Notes under the pieces: generated by a model
Told to the model about the DNA's origin: nothing
What the model saw: only the letters and a program-made list of their open reading frames with translations
Database searches by the model: none
Made by a program: the position numbers and the translations under genes
Shown here: in pieces, positions 42,254 through 50,631 of the stretch
Layout: every line of letters starts with the position of its first letter
Numbering within the stretch: position 1 is the first letter of the stretch
Source of the DNA: Haladaptatus salinisoli
GTDB lineage: Archaea > Halobacteriota > Halobacteria > Halobacteriales > Haladaptataceae
Direction: 5' to 3'
Length of the DNA: 64,000 bases
Assembly (NCBI RefSeq): GCF_020614375.1
Contig: NZ_CP085327.1
Location: forward strand, 2,468,823 to 2,532,822

Positions 42254-42832
42254 ATGCTACTGACAGTCTCCGGCCCGCCGGGGAGCGGGAAGAGCACGAC
42301 CGCCGAGGGACTCGCGAACGCGTTCGGATTGGAGCACGTGAGCGGCGGCGACATCTTCCGCGAACTCGCCGCGGAGCGCGACCTGACGCCGCTGGAGTTC
42401 AACAAACTCGCCGAGGAGGACGAGGGGATCGACCGCGATCTCGACAGGCGACTCCGCGAAATCGCCGTCGAACGCGACGACCTCGTGCTCGAATCCCGCC
42501 TCGCTGGCTGGCTCGCGGGTGAACACGCCGACTTTCGCATCTGGCTCGACGCCCCGCTCGACGTGCGCGCCGCCAGAATCGCCGACCGCGAGGGGAAATC
42601 CGTCGAGCAGGCCGGAACCGAAACCCGCGCTCGCGCCGGCAGCGAGGCCCAGCGCTACCGGGAGTACTACGGCATCGACATCGGCGACCTCACCATCTAC
42701 GACCTCACGATAAACACCGCGCGGTGGAGCACCGATGGCATCATCGACATGCTGACGACCGCCATCGAGGACTACGACCCCGAGGCGGACGAGGGGAAAC
42801 AGCCCATCACCGACGTTTCCTACGACTTCTGA
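42254..42832 (+). CDS. cmk: cytidylate kinase
   Basis: A 192-residue archaeal CMP/dCMP kinase. P-loop GPPGSGKST lies at residues 7-15. The NMP-binding part includes [44 protein letters not shown] and [10 protein letters not shown]. The C-terminal [27 protein letters not shown] binds nucleotide. It overlaps truB by 1 base (TGATG), as in many archaea. Confidence 0.95.
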   Translation: MLLTVSGPPGSGKSTTAEGLANAFGLEHVSGGDIFRELAAERDLTPLEFNKLAEEDEGIDRDLDRRLREIAVERDDLVLESRLAGWLAGEHADFRIWLDAPLDVRAARIADREGKSVEQAGTETRARAGSEAQRYREYYGIDIGDLTIYDLTINTARWSTDGIIDMLTTAIEDYDPEADEGKQPITDVSYDF

Positions 42833-43704
42833 TGTCCCTGCGTGGCCCACCGGACGACCGCTCGCCCGCCGAACTCCTCGAATTCGGCGTCGTCAACCTC
42901 GACAAACCCCCCGGCCCGTCGGCCCATCAGGTCGCTGCGTGGGTGCGCGACCTCTGCGACGTCGAGCGGGCGGCGCACGCCGGCACGCTCGACCCCAAGG
43001 TCACGGGCTGCCTCCCCGTCCTCACGGGTACGGCGACCCGGTTCTCGCAGGTCTTCCTGGAAGGGTCGAAGGAGTACGTCTCCGTGCTCGAACTGCACGA
43101 CGAACCGCCCGCGGACGTCGACGCGATAGCCGCCGAGTTCGAGGGACCGCTGTACCAGAAGCCGCCCAGAAAGAGCGCCGTCTCGCGCCGACTTCGCGTG
43201 CGCGAGATCTACGAGTTGGACGTGCTGGAGGTGCGCGACAGGCGGGCGCTCCTCCGGATTCGGTGCGAGAGCGGCACCTACGTCAGGAAGCTCTGTCACG
43301 ACCTCGGACTCGCGCTCGGGACGGGCGCGCACATGGGGCACCTGCGCAGAACCGCGACCGACCCGTTCGACGACGCCGACCTCGTGACCCTCCACGACCT
43401 CTCGGACGCGCTCGGTCGGTGGCGCGAGGAGGGGAGGGACGACTGGTTGCGCGAGACCGTTCTGCCGGCCGAGCGCGCGCTGACGCACCTTCCGAGCGTG
43501 ACCGTCGCGCCGAGCGCGGCGGCGGAAGTGGCGCAGGGCGCGCAGGTGTACGCGCCCGGCGTCATCGACGCGGACGACGCGGAGAACGACCAACTCGTCG
43601 CCTGCTTCACGCCGAACGGTGCGGCGGTCTGTCTCGGCAGGATGGTCGGCGACCCCGATGCGGAGACGGGCGAAGTCGTCGAGTTGGAGCGCGTGCTGGT
43701 CTAG
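42832..43704 (+). CDS. truB: tRNA/rRNA pseudouridine synthase TruB/Cbf5-type
   Basis: A 290-residue archaeal Cbf5/TruB. The start [33 protein letters not shown] is set by the overlap with cmk. The catalytic Asp54 lies in HAGTLDPKVTG. The core continues with SKEYVSVLELHDEPP, YQKPPRKSAVSRRLRVREIYEL and CESGTYVRKLCHDLGLALGTGAHMGHLRRT. The C-terminal PUA domain spans ~210-290. It isomerises uridine in RNA, alone at tRNA position 55 or with H/ACA RNPs. Confidence 0.93.
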   Translation: MSLRGPPDDRSPAELLEFGVVNLDKPPGPSAHQVAAWVRDLCDVERAAHAGTLDPKVTGCLPVLTGTATRFSQVFLEGSKEYVSVLELHDEPPADVDAIAAEFEGPLYQKPPRKSAVSRRLRVREIYELDVLEVRDRRALLRIRCESGTYVRKLCHDLGLALGTGAHMGHLRRTATDPFDDADLVTLHDLSDALGRWREEGRDDWLRETVLPAERALTHLPSVTVAPSAAAEVAQGAQVYAPGVIDADDAENDQLVACFTPNGAAVCLGRMVGDPDAETGEVVELERVLV

Positions 43705-44069
43705 CCCTCGAAGTCCAGCACGTCGAACTCGTGGCCCCACTCGTTGCGAATCGTCGCCACGCTTCCGACCGAAATCTCCTCCGGCCCGTGGACGACCTCG
43801 TACCCGTGGTCCGAGAAGTACTCCACCGTCTCCCGCACGCTCTCCACGAGGTAGTGGACGAGTCCTTGCGGCACGTTCATCTCGGCCGAGAGGACGATTT
43901 CCGCGACGCCCTCCTCGTGGTCGTCCATTCGAAACCCGGCTTGGTCGGGTCGTTCCCACAGTTTTTCGAGGCCGAGCACGGTCTCGTAGTGCGCTTTGGC
44001 GTCGGGAAAGTCGGCTTCCGGAACGGTGTACAGCACGCAGTCGATTCGCCGGAGCGTCGGTGGGCTCAT
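43701..44069 (-). CDS. VOC-family (glyoxalase-like) protein
   Basis: A 122-residue vicinal oxygen chelate protein. The start MSPPTLRRIDCVLYTVPEADF at 44069 is preferred to an upstream Met. It has paired beta-alpha-beta-beta-beta units: AKAHYETVLGLEKLWERPDQAGFRMDD and GLVHYLVESVRETVEYFSDHGYEVVHGPEEI, then GSVATIRNEWGHEFDVLDF with a Glu/His metal site. The substrate is unknown. Its stop overlaps the truB stop by 4 bases, convergently. Confidence 0.87.
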   Translation of the reverse strand: MSPPTLRRIDCVLYTVPEADFPDAKAHYETVLGLEKLWERPDQAGFRMDDHEEGVAEIVLSAEMNVPQGLVHYLVESVRETVEYFSDHGYEVVHGPEEISVGSVATIRNEWGHEFDVLDFEG

Positions 44070-44162
44070 CCGGTATCGTCGACGTTCGACCGCCATCATC
44101 GCTTCGTTTCGCCTCCTGCCGGTTCGCGCGGGTTTTTAGCGCCCGCGGAACTCTCCCCCGGT

Positions 44163-45221
44163 ATGCAACTCGGCACCGCGGAATCGAAGCCCGGCGAACT
44201 CGTCACCGGGTGGCTGGACGTTACCGACCTCCCGACCGGCACCCCCGAGCGACTGCCGGTGCTCCTCGCCGAAGGGGACGAAGACGGCCCGACGCTCTGG
44301 ATAACGGCGTCGATTCACGGCAACGAGGTGACCGCCCTCGCCGCGGCGCAGGACGTGATGAAGGAGAACCTCGAATCGCGGATTCGGGGCACCGTCGTCT
44401 GTCTCCCGAACCTCAACCCGGCGGGTCTCCGCCGGACGGACCGGGCGTCGTACTACCACGGCGACGACCCGAACCGCTACTTCCCCGACCTCGACGCCGA
44501 GGGGTCGCGCCCGCCCCGCGTGCAGGAACTCATCGACGGGCGAATCTACGACGCCTTCGCGGAGTCGGCTGACGCGCTGGTCGACCTCCACACCGCGCAG
44601 GTCGGCTCGATTCCGTTCGCCATCCGGGACCGGGTGCTCTACGGCGAGAAGCGGAGCGAGGACGAGGCCCGCGAACTCGCGGACGAACTCGAACGACTCG
44701 TCGACGCCTACGACTTCCCGGTCGTCAACGAGTACGCCGCCGACGAGTACGTCGAAGAGAACCTCCAGCGTTCGACCGCGGGCGCGGCGCTGAACAACGC
44801 GGGAATTCCCGCCTTCACGGTCGAACTCGGCGGCTTCGAGGTGGTGGAGGAGGACACCCGAGCGAAGGGGGTGACGGGGCTGTTGAACGTCATGCGCGAA
44901 CTCGACATGCTCCCGGGCGACCCCGAACCGACCGGACTCGAAGCGCCCGTGGAGTTCCCGGTCAAGCGCGCGGTCCACCCGCACACCGACGCGCCGGGAA
45001 TCGTTCGCCACCGCGTCGAGGCGGGGGACGCCTTCGAGGCGGGCGACGCCATCGCGGACATCGTGACGCCCCACGGCGAGCGCAAGGCGACGGTCGAGAG
45101 CGAACACGACGGCTACGTCGTCGGACGGTATCACGGCGTCGCGGCGTACGAGAACGACCCCCTCGCCAGTCTGGCGGTCCGGGACGACGGCGACCTCGTC
45201 GTCCCGCGCGAACGGGAGTGA
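44163..45221 (+). CDS. succinylglutamate desuccinylase/aspartoacylase-family metallopeptidase
   Basis: A 352-residue M14/AspA-like enzyme. The ATG at 44163 (MQLGTAESKPGELVTGWLDVTDLPTGTPERLPVL) is used in place of a much longer in-frame upstream extension that lies over truB and the VOC gene. Zinc-binding motifs are SIHGNEVTALA (His, Glu) and VDLHTAQVGSIPFAIRD (His). PNLNPAGLRRTDRASYYHGDDPNRYFPDL is the substrate-side loop, and the Glu of FTVELGGFE is the catalytic base. A lipoyl/biotinyl-like hammerhead may form the C-terminal 80 residues (GIVRHRVEAGDAFEAGDAIADIV). Confidence 0.88.
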   Translation: MQLGTAESKPGELVTGWLDVTDLPTGTPERLPVLLAEGDEDGPTLWITASIHGNEVTALAAAQDVMKENLESRIRGTVVCLPNLNPAGLRRTDRASYYHGDDPNRYFPDLDAEGSRPPRVQELIDGRIYDAFAESADALVDLHTAQVGSIPFAIRDRVLYGEKRSEDEARELADELERLVDAYDFPVVNEYAADEYVEENLQRSTAGAALNNAGIPAFTVELGGFEVVEEDTRAKGVTGLLNVMRELDMLPGDPEPTGLEAPVEFPVKRAVHPHTDAPGIVRHRVEAGDAFEAGDAIADIVTPHGERKATVESEHDGYVVGRYHGVAAYENDPLASLAVRDDGDLVVPRERE

Positions 45222-45264
45222 AACGAAGGGCTTAACTCGGGGACTCGCCTCTCTCGAAACGCGC

Positions 45265-45335
45265 GGGACCGTGGGGTAGTGGTATCCTCTGCGGATGGGG
45301 TCCGTAGGACCCGAGTTCGACTCTCGGCGGTCCCA
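45265..45335 (+). tRNA. tRNA-Pro (anticodon GGG)
   Basis: Acceptor GGGACCG pairs with CGGTCCC at the 3' end, with discriminator A at 45335. The anticodon arm TGCGG-ATGGGGT-CCGTA gives anticodon GGG. The T arm CCGAG-TTCGACT-CTCGG is intact. The length is 71 nt, CCA is not encoded, and no intron is seen. Confidence 0.96.
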
Positions 45336-45343
45336 TTCTTCGA

Positions 45344-45386
45344 TCGGAGTACGAACGGTGAGCGCCGCGCTGCGGCGCTCCTCCGA
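45344..45386 (+). other. strong stem-loop downstream of tRNA-Pro
   Basis: A perfect 9-bp stem (GAGCGCCGC / GCGGCGCTC, 3-base loop, 45360-45380) is nested within a second 6-bp pair (TCGGAG 45344-45349 / CTCCGA 45381-45386). It could be a terminator, a processing element, or part of a small RNA. No coding frame covers it. Confidence 0.5.
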
Positions 45387-45552
45387 CCGAGCGACGGAAA
45401 CGAGTACTGCCAAGGGTCGGTCGTCCTCCCGAGAGGGCTGTTCAGCGCGAACCCACGCGTTAGCCGCGGAATTCCTCGGCGGTGTCGCACTCACCACCTC
45501 GCCGGCTACATTCGATCGCTCCGCTCAGTTTGTGGATGAACCAACAAAATCC

Positions 45553-45560
45553 AAATATAC
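45553..45560 (+). promoter_or_regulatory. TATA box of the glycosyltransferase gene
   Basis: AAATATAC lies 28-35 bases before the ATG at 45588, in an AT-rich patch, matching the position for a leaderless haloarchaeal transcript. Confidence 0.55.
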
Positions 45561-45587
45561 TTGCCACGGGAGAGTAGACACTTCCCC

Positions 45588-46547
45588 ATGAGCCGGACCG
45601 TCGCCATCGCGCACTATCCGGAGGGCGCGGGTCACGCGACTCGGATGCTCGCAGTGGCACAGGCACTGGAAGGGCCGGAAATCGATATCGTCATCGCGGG
45701 GGGTGGGCCGGGGTCGCAGTTCATCGAGTACAACGGATACGAGGTGTACCGTCCGGCGACGGTCGACTACATCGGCGACTATCAGGGCGGGTCGCTGTTC
45801 GACGTGGTGACGCGAAGCGTTCCCAACAGCGCGAAGCGGGTCTTCGATCTCGCCCGCTGGCTTCGCCGGAAAGACCCCGACGCCCTCGTCACGGACGACA
45901 TGTTCGCGGCGATGGCGGCGCAGTGCACCGGCACGCCGCTGTACGTGCTCACGCACAACGCCGCCACCTACTACGACGCCGCCGTCGAGCAGGGGTTCAC
46001 GTGGCTCCTCAACCGCTACCAGCTCTCCGTCGCCCGGGCGTTCCTCTTCCCGGCCGTCTGGCCCCCGGACCGAGGCGACCCGCCGGGCGTCGTCCACATC
46101 CCCCCCGTCGCGCTCGAACCGAACGGCGAAACCGCGCCGGACGACGTGGGCGTCCTCGTCGTCCCGAGCACCTACTCGACGAACTTCGCTGAACTCGCGC
46201 GGGCGCTTCGGAACGAAGGGCACGCCGTCACGCTCGTCGGTGGCGACGACTGGGAGTGCGCCTCGTCGCTCCTCCCGTGGATTCGGGCCGCCGACGCGGT
46301 GGTCTGTTCGGGCTACTCGACCGTGATGGAGGCCGCGGTGGCCGGAACGCCCTGCATCGTCTACCCCTTCACGGACGAACAGCACGGCGTTTCGCGCGTC
46401 ATCGAGCGTCGCGGCCTTCGCGGCTTTCAGGTCGAACACTCGATTCCGCACGTCGCGCGCGCGGTGCGCCACCCGCCGAACCCTCCGAGCTACGAGAACG
46501 GTGCGAAGCGGGCGGCGGAGGTCGTGATGGACACGTTGCAGGGGTAA
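45588..46547 (+). CDS. UDP-glycosyltransferase-like protein (GT28-type)
   Basis: A 319-residue GT-B fold glycosyltransferase. The start MSRTVAIAHYPEGAGHATRMLAVAQAL at 45588 fits the TATA position. The N-terminal Rossmann domain contains the Gly-rich GEGAGHATRM-like loop. The C-terminal donor-binding region includes ADAVVCSGYSTVMEAAVAGTPCIVYPFTDEQHGVSRVIERRGLRGFQV, the typical nucleotide-sugar site. The acceptor is unknown; lipid or surface glycan is possible. It is followed by the beta-RFAP synthase, 79 bases away. Confidence 0.87.
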   Translation: MSRTVAIAHYPEGAGHATRMLAVAQALEGPEIDIVIAGGGPGSQFIEYNGYEVYRPATVDYIGDYQGGSLFDVVTRSVPNSAKRVFDLARWLRRKDPDALVTDDMFAAMAAQCTGTPLYVLTHNAATYYDAAVEQGFTWLLNRYQLSVARAFLFPAVWPPDRGDPPGVVHIPPVALEPNGETAPDDVGVLVVPSTYSTNFAELARALRNEGHAVTLVGGDDWECASSLLPWIRAADAVVCSGYSTVMEAAVAGTPCIVYPFTDEQHGVSRVIERRGLRGFQVEHSIPHVARAVRHPPNPPSYENGAKRAAEVVMDTLQG

Positions 46548-46626
46548 CGTACCGTCCTCGCGCGACACACCGCGGTAATTTGCCACTGCCGAAACCCCCT
46601 TTCTTCCCCTCCACTGACGTGTAGGC

Positions 46627-47604
46627 ATGGCACGGGTGACGGTCGGAGCGCGCCTCCACTTCGGCTTCCAGAACCTCTCGCTCGCCCGCGAGCGACTGTA
46701 CGGCGGTCTGGGGGTCGCGCTGGAGTCGCCGACCGTCTCGGTCGAGGCCCGCTCCGCCGACGAGGTTCGGTGCGACGACCCGCGCGCCGACCGGTACGCC
46801 CGCCGGGCGACCGACCTCCTCGGGATCGCCGGGGCGGACGTTCGCGTCCGCGACGCGCTCCCCGGACACGTCGGACTCGGAAGCGGGACGCAACTCGCGC
46901 TGGCGGTGCTGGCCGCGGTCGCGCGCGCGCACGACCGCCCCGCGAACGTTCGGGAGAACGCGCCCGCGCTCGACAGGGGCGGACGGAGCGGCGTCGGCGT
47001 CTCGACGTTCGAAGGCGGCGGGTTCGTCGTGGACGCGGGCCACCCCACGGAGCGGTTCACGACCGCTCGCCCCGCCCGCGGCGAGTGGCTCGTTCCGCCC
47101 GTGGTGGCCCGTCACGACGTCCCGGACGACTGGCGGTTCGTCGTCGTCCTCCCCGACGCGGAGTCGGGGCGGAGCGGCGACGACGAGGACGCGAGCATGC
47201 GTTCCGTGGTCGAGCGCGCCGACCCCGCCATCGCGGACGAGGTTTCGGCGACGCTCCTCCGGCGGGCGCTCCCGGCCGTCGCGGGCGACGACCCCGAGAC
47301 GTTCGGGAGCGCGGTCGCGGAGATCGGCCGCCTCAACGGCGCGTGGTACGCCGACGAGCAGGGCGGCGTCTACCGGCCGCCGGTCGGCGAACTGGTGACG
47401 GCGATGGAGGCGTCCCCGTCCGTCTTCGGCGCGGGCCAGTCCTCGTGGGGTCCCGCGGTGTACGGCGTGACGACCCGAGGGCGAGCGGACGCGGCGGTCG
47501 AAGCGGCGGAGGCGGCCCTCGACGCGGCGGGCGTCGGCGGCGACGTGCGGGTCGCACGGCCCCGTAACCGCGGCGCGAGCGTAAACTGTAAGACGCGTGA
47601 CTGA
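46627..47604 (+). CDS. mptG: beta-ribofuranosylaminobenzene 5'-phosphate synthase (GHMP family)
   Basis: A 325-residue GHMP-kinase-like protein. It begins MARVTVGARLHFGFQNLSLARERLYGGLGVAL. The GHMP loop PGHVGLGSGTQ lies at residues 79-89. LDRGGRSGVGVSTFEGGGFVVDAG and GAGQSSWGPAVYGVT are signatures of beta-RFAP synthase. The enzyme condenses p-aminobenzoate with phosphoribosyl pyrophosphate, the first committed step of tetrahydromethanopterin synthesis. It complements mch at 2874. The cofactor made by haloarchaea is not certain; the family call is strong. Confidence 0.9.
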   Translation: MARVTVGARLHFGFQNLSLARERLYGGLGVALESPTVSVEARSADEVRCDDPRADRYARRATDLLGIAGADVRVRDALPGHVGLGSGTQLALAVLAAVARAHDRPANVRENAPALDRGGRSGVGVSTFEGGGFVVDAGHPTERFTTARPARGEWLVPPVVARHDVPDDWRFVVVLPDAESGRSGDDEDASMRSVVERADPAIADEVSATLLRRALPAVAGDDPETFGSAVAEIGRLNGAWYADEQGGVYRPPVGELVTAMEASPSVFGAGQSSWGPAVYGVTTRGRADAAVEAAEAALDAAGVGGDVRVARPRNRGASVNCKTRD

Positions 47605-47615
47605 GAGAGGGTCGC

Positions 47616-48452
47616 ATGAACCGAGTCCCGTTCGGCGTCTCGCAGTTCGACTCGCTCATCGGCGGCGGGTCGCCCCCCGGAAGCGTCGTCCTACTGGCGG
47701 GCGACGCAGGGGCGGGGGCGCGCGAGTTCGCGTACACCAGCGCCACGATGAACGCCCTCGGACACGTCGACCCCGACCTGTTCGAACTCCACTACGGGTC
47801 GGTCGACTCCAGCGCGTCGCTCCCGGACGAGATTCACTACGTCTCTTTCACCGCCGGCGAACCGGAGATCCGCGAGGAGATAACCCACACCATCGATGAG
47901 GAACTGGTGGACGCCGGCGTGCGGTCGATAGCGTTCGAAGACCTCTCGTCCGAGTACTTCGGACTGAGTCCGATTCCGCGCGATTGGTACGTCGAAAAGC
48001 GTCGCACCATCGCCGACCTCGGACGGAGCCACGGCCGTCGGGGCGTCCTCGAAGCCCTCGGCGAGTACCTCACCGACAACGCGACCGACGGCCTCGTCGT
48101 CGTCGACTCGCTCACCGACCTCATCTCGCTGCCCGACGAGCAGGTGGACTGGGACGAGGTGACCATGCTCGTCAAGGGGATGAAGAAGGCCTCGCGGGCG
48201 TGGGGCGGCCTCATCCTCGTGCTGGTCGACCGCGAGTGCCTCACGGACACGCAGGTGGGGGGCCTGATGGGTGCGACCGACGGCACCATCCGCTTCGAGT
48301 GGGAGCAGGGGGGCAACGAACGCTCCCGCACCATGTTCGTCCGGGAGTTCCGGGGCGTCCTCTCGCGCATCGAAGCGGAGGACATCATCCAGTTCGAGAC
48401 CGAGATTCGGGACGACGGGTTGGACATCAGCAACGTCCGCAAGATTCGATAG
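47616..48452 (+). CDS. KaiC/RecA-like protein with degenerate Walker A (HTR-like)
   Basis: A 278-residue member of the KaiC-like RecA superfamily, related to haloarchaeal HTR-like proteins. The N-terminus is VPFGVSQFDSLIGGGSPPGSVVLLAGDAGAGAREFAYTSA. At residues 29-37 the Walker A position reads GDAGAGARE, with the invariant Lys missing. The Walker B-like DGLVVVDSLTDLISL and the arginine-bearing LVDRECLTDTQVGGLMGATDGTIRFEWEQGGNERSRTMFVREFRG follow. The lysine loss suggests weak or absent ATP hydrolysis and a structural or regulatory role. It lies 11 bases after mptG, likely co-transcribed. Confidence 0.87.
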   Translation: MNRVPFGVSQFDSLIGGGSPPGSVVLLAGDAGAGAREFAYTSATMNALGHVDPDLFELHYGSVDSSASLPDEIHYVSFTAGEPEIREEITHTIDEELVDAGVRSIAFEDLSSEYFGLSPIPRDWYVEKRRTIADLGRSHGRRGVLEALGEYLTDNATDGLVVVDSLTDLISLPDEQVDWDEVTMLVKGMKKASRAWGGLILVLVDRECLTDTQVGGLMGATDGTIRFEWEQGGNERSRTMFVREFRGVLSRIEAEDIIQFETEIRDDGLDISNVRKIR

Positions 48453-48519
48453 CTCGAAACCGCACGTCGTTCTTCTCGGCGGTCGTCGACGGTCGTCGGC
48501 GCGTTATTCGTCGCCCGGT

Positions 48520-49203
48520 CTACCCGTCCAATCGCGTCGGCGCGTGAACGCGAAACTCCATCCGCGGACAGTACCGAACCCGCGGTTCCGCGTCCGGGGC
48601 CGACAGTCCGACCGCCTCGAACAGCGACGACGCCAACACCTCTCCGTCCGCTTCGTAGAGGTACCACGGGTCGTGCGCGACCCGAGCCGTGAGCATCCCG
48701 GCCTGCGGAACGAACAGGCGGTACCGCTCCGAGAGGAAGTGCGAGAGCGACCCCGACTTCGGCGTCGTCGCCGACCCGGTCGGTCGGTAGGTCGCCTCGA
48801 ACTCGGCGGGTGGCCCGCCGGAGTCGACGCGCCGACTGCGAACGCGGCGGGGGTCTCCCGAGTCGACGGCGACGTTCGCGCGGTAGTACGGGAGTCGGTA
48901 GAGCGTCCGCGCGAGGCGGGTCGCCAGTCGACTGGTGGTGTCGAGACTGAGGAAGTAGACGCCCGGCGTGCGGCCGAGTCGAACGTAGGTTCGGAAGTTG
49001 ACCTGCGGAAAGGTCGCTCCGAACCGCGCCGGCACCCCCGGCGGTCGGGCGTCCTCGACGGTCGACGCGAGGGCGCTGACCCACGCCCGCCCGTCGTGGG
49101 TGTCGAGCGCCAGCGAATCGGGGACGGCGGTTCGGAGGTCGCGGCTGTCGACTCGCCAGTGGGCGAACAGACAGTCCCGCCACGTGAACTGGAGCGCGCG
49201 CAT
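48520..49203 (-). CDS. DUF2071 (YqjF-like) protein
   Basis: A 227-residue protein of the DUF2071/YqjF family. It begins MRALQFTWRDCLFAHWRVDSRDLRTAVPDSLALDTHDGRAWVSALAS. FPQVNFRTYVRLGRTPGVYFLSLDTTSRLA and the later FLSERYRLFVPQAG and VAHDPWYLYEADGEVL are the conserved strands. The fold is acetoacetate decarboxylase-like; no reaction is established. It is convergent with the KaiC-like gene and divergent from the ZIP gene. Confidence 0.87.
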   Translation of the reverse strand: MRALQFTWRDCLFAHWRVDSRDLRTAVPDSLALDTHDGRAWVSALASTVEDARPPGVPARFGATFPQVNFRTYVRLGRTPGVYFLSLDTTSRLATRLARTLYRLPYYRANVAVDSGDPRRVRSRRVDSGGPPAEFEATYRPTGSATTPKSGSLSHFLSERYRLFVPQAGMLTARVAHDPWYLYEADGEVLASSLFEAVGLSAPDAEPRVRYCPRMEFRVHAPTRLDG

Positions 49204-49274
49204 CGGACCACGACCGCGTTACTCGTGACCAGTTCGCCGCCGGAAAACAGCCTTCCGGCCGAGAAGCGACGGGC

Positions 49275-49302
49275 TTATTAACATAAGATTTTGAGTTAAT
49301 AA
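49275..49302 (+). promoter_or_regulatory. perfect inverted repeat, operator candidate before the ZIP gene
   Basis: TTATTAAC - 12 bases - GTTAATAA, two perfectly matched 8-base arms, ends two bases before the ATG at 49305. The surrounding AT-rich sequence also supplies the likely TATA element. The symmetry and position suggest binding of a dimeric regulator, possibly a metal-responsive DtxR/SirR type, but no regulator is identified. Confidence 0.6.
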
Positions 49303-49304
49303 CC

Positions 49305-50135
49305 ATGCCACGGTTTTCTCGACTGGGACTCGCCGGATTCGCCGCGCTCGTCGTCCTCTCGGGCCTGGCGATGTCCGCGGGCCTCGACAAGGTTCTCACC
49401 GTCGGGTGGGTGGCGTTCGGCGCGATGGCGGGGGCCGCCGCGCTCGGCGCGCGAGGGGGTGAGGCCGCGCACGCGAAAAAGCTCGTCTGGGCGTTCGGCC
49501 TCGCCAGCGGCGCGATGATAACCAGCGCCGCCGTCTTCATCGTTCCCGACGCCATCGGACACCACCCGAAGTTCGGCGGGTTCGGCATCGCGCTCGGCGT
49601 TCTCACCGGATTCGGCGCGCACACCGTCGGCCACCGGGCGACCCACCTCGACGTTCCGTTCGACCACGCCGCCGTCGAACTGACCGCCCACTCGTTCGCG
49701 GCGGGGGCCATCATCGGCCTCGTTTACGGGAACTTGCCCGACCTTGGACTGCTACTCGGCCTCGCCATCGTCTCGCACAAGGGACCCGCGGGCTACGTCG
49801 CGGCCCACCGACTCGAACGCGCGGGGAAACCGGCTTCCGTCCTCCTCCTGCCCGCCGCGGGCGTGGGCATCGCCGCCACGCTCTCGGCGCTCCTCCAACT
49901 CCCCTCCAACGACGCCGTGAACGGCCTCGTCTTCGGATTCGCCGCGGGCGTCTTCCTCCACGTGGCGATGGACTTCCTCCCCCGGTGCGAACTCGGCGGC
50001 GAGGTGTACGAGGTGGCGCAGTTGAGCGACGACGCCCACCAGCTCCTCGACGAACTTCGCGTCCACGCGGTCGCCAGCACCGCCCTCGGCGCGCTGGTCG
50101 TCTTCGTCGGGTGGGCGACCGTCGCCGGTTCGTGA
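49305..50135 (+). CDS. ZIP-family divalent metal transporter
   Basis: A 276-residue membrane protein of the ZIP/GufA-like family. Eight hydrophobic segments are seen. Metal-binding helices contain HHPKFGG, GHRATHLDVPFDH and AAVELTAHSFAAGAIIGLVYG, with the later LAIVSHKGPAGYVAAHRLER and FGFAAGVFLHVAMDFLPRCE. It would move Zn2+ or another divalent ion into the cytoplasm. The inverted repeat in its promoter suggests tight regulation. It is a more diverged ZIP than the one at 61730. Confidence 0.85.
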   Translation: MPRFSRLGLAGFAALVVLSGLAMSAGLDKVLTVGWVAFGAMAGAAALGARGGEAAHAKKLVWAFGLASGAMITSAAVFIVPDAIGHHPKFGGFGIALGVLTGFGAHTVGHRATHLDVPFDHAAVELTAHSFAAGAIIGLVYGNLPDLGLLLGLAIVSHKGPAGYVAAHRLERAGKPASVLLLPAAGVGIAATLSALLQLPSNDAVNGLVFGFAAGVFLHVAMDFLPRCELGGEVYEVAQLSDDAHQLLDELRVHAVASTALGALVVFVGWATVAGS

Positions 50136-50193
50136 CGCTCCCCCGTCGCCGTTCGGCACAAGGACTATCCGCGCACTGACGGTAGCCATCCGC

Positions 50194-50631
50194 ATGTCGA
50201 CGCTGATGGACACCTACATCGAGAACCGGGAGCGCGTTCAACCGAACCACGCGAACAACTACGAGACCGCCCACGGCGGCATCGTGATGAAGTGGATGGA
50301 CGAAATCGGCGCGATGTCGGCGATGCGCTTCGCGGGCGAAACCTGCGTCACCGCCAGCGTCGACCAGATGGACTTCCACCGCCCGATTCCGGTCGGCGAC
50401 ACGACGGTCATCCGGTCGTACGTCTACGACGCCGGGAAGACGAGCGTGAAGGTGCGGCTCCGAGCGTTCCGCGAGGAGCCTCGAACCGGGGAGCGAGAAC
50501 AGACCACCGAATCGTACTTCGTCTTCGTCGCGGTGGGCGACGACGGGAAGCCGACGCGGGTGCCCGAACTGAGCGTCGAAACCGAGCGCGGGCGGGAACT
50601 CCGCGAGGACGCCCTCGCCGGCGAGGATTAG
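50194..50631 (+). CDS. acyl-CoA thioesterase (hotdog fold)
   Basis: A 145-residue YciA-like hotdog thioesterase. It begins MSTLMDTYIENRERVQPNHANNYETAHGGIVMKWMDEIGAMSAMRFAGETCVTASVDQMDFHRPIPVGDT. The catalytic Asp lies in KWMDEIGAMSA and the His/Asn in NHANNYETAHGG. It hydrolyses acyl-CoA to free acid. Its stop overlaps the YkgJ gene stop by 4 bases, convergently. Confidence 0.92.
   Translation: MSTLMDTYIENRERVQPNHANNYETAHGGIVMKWMDEIGAMSAMRFAGETCVTASVDQMDFHRPIPVGDTTVIRSYVYDAGKTSVKVRLRAFREEPRTGEREQTTESYFVFVAVGDDGKPTRVPELSVETERGRELREDALAGED

Noticed and set aside
42939..44162. N-terminal 408-residue extension of the AspA-like enzyme at 44163
   Set aside because: It lies over truB and the VOC gene in another frame; the family start fits the ATG at 44163.
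47616..48452. A circadian clock KaiC
   Set aside because: There is only one RecA-like domain with a degenerate P-loop and no KaiA/KaiB; it belongs to haloarchaeal HTR-like proteins.
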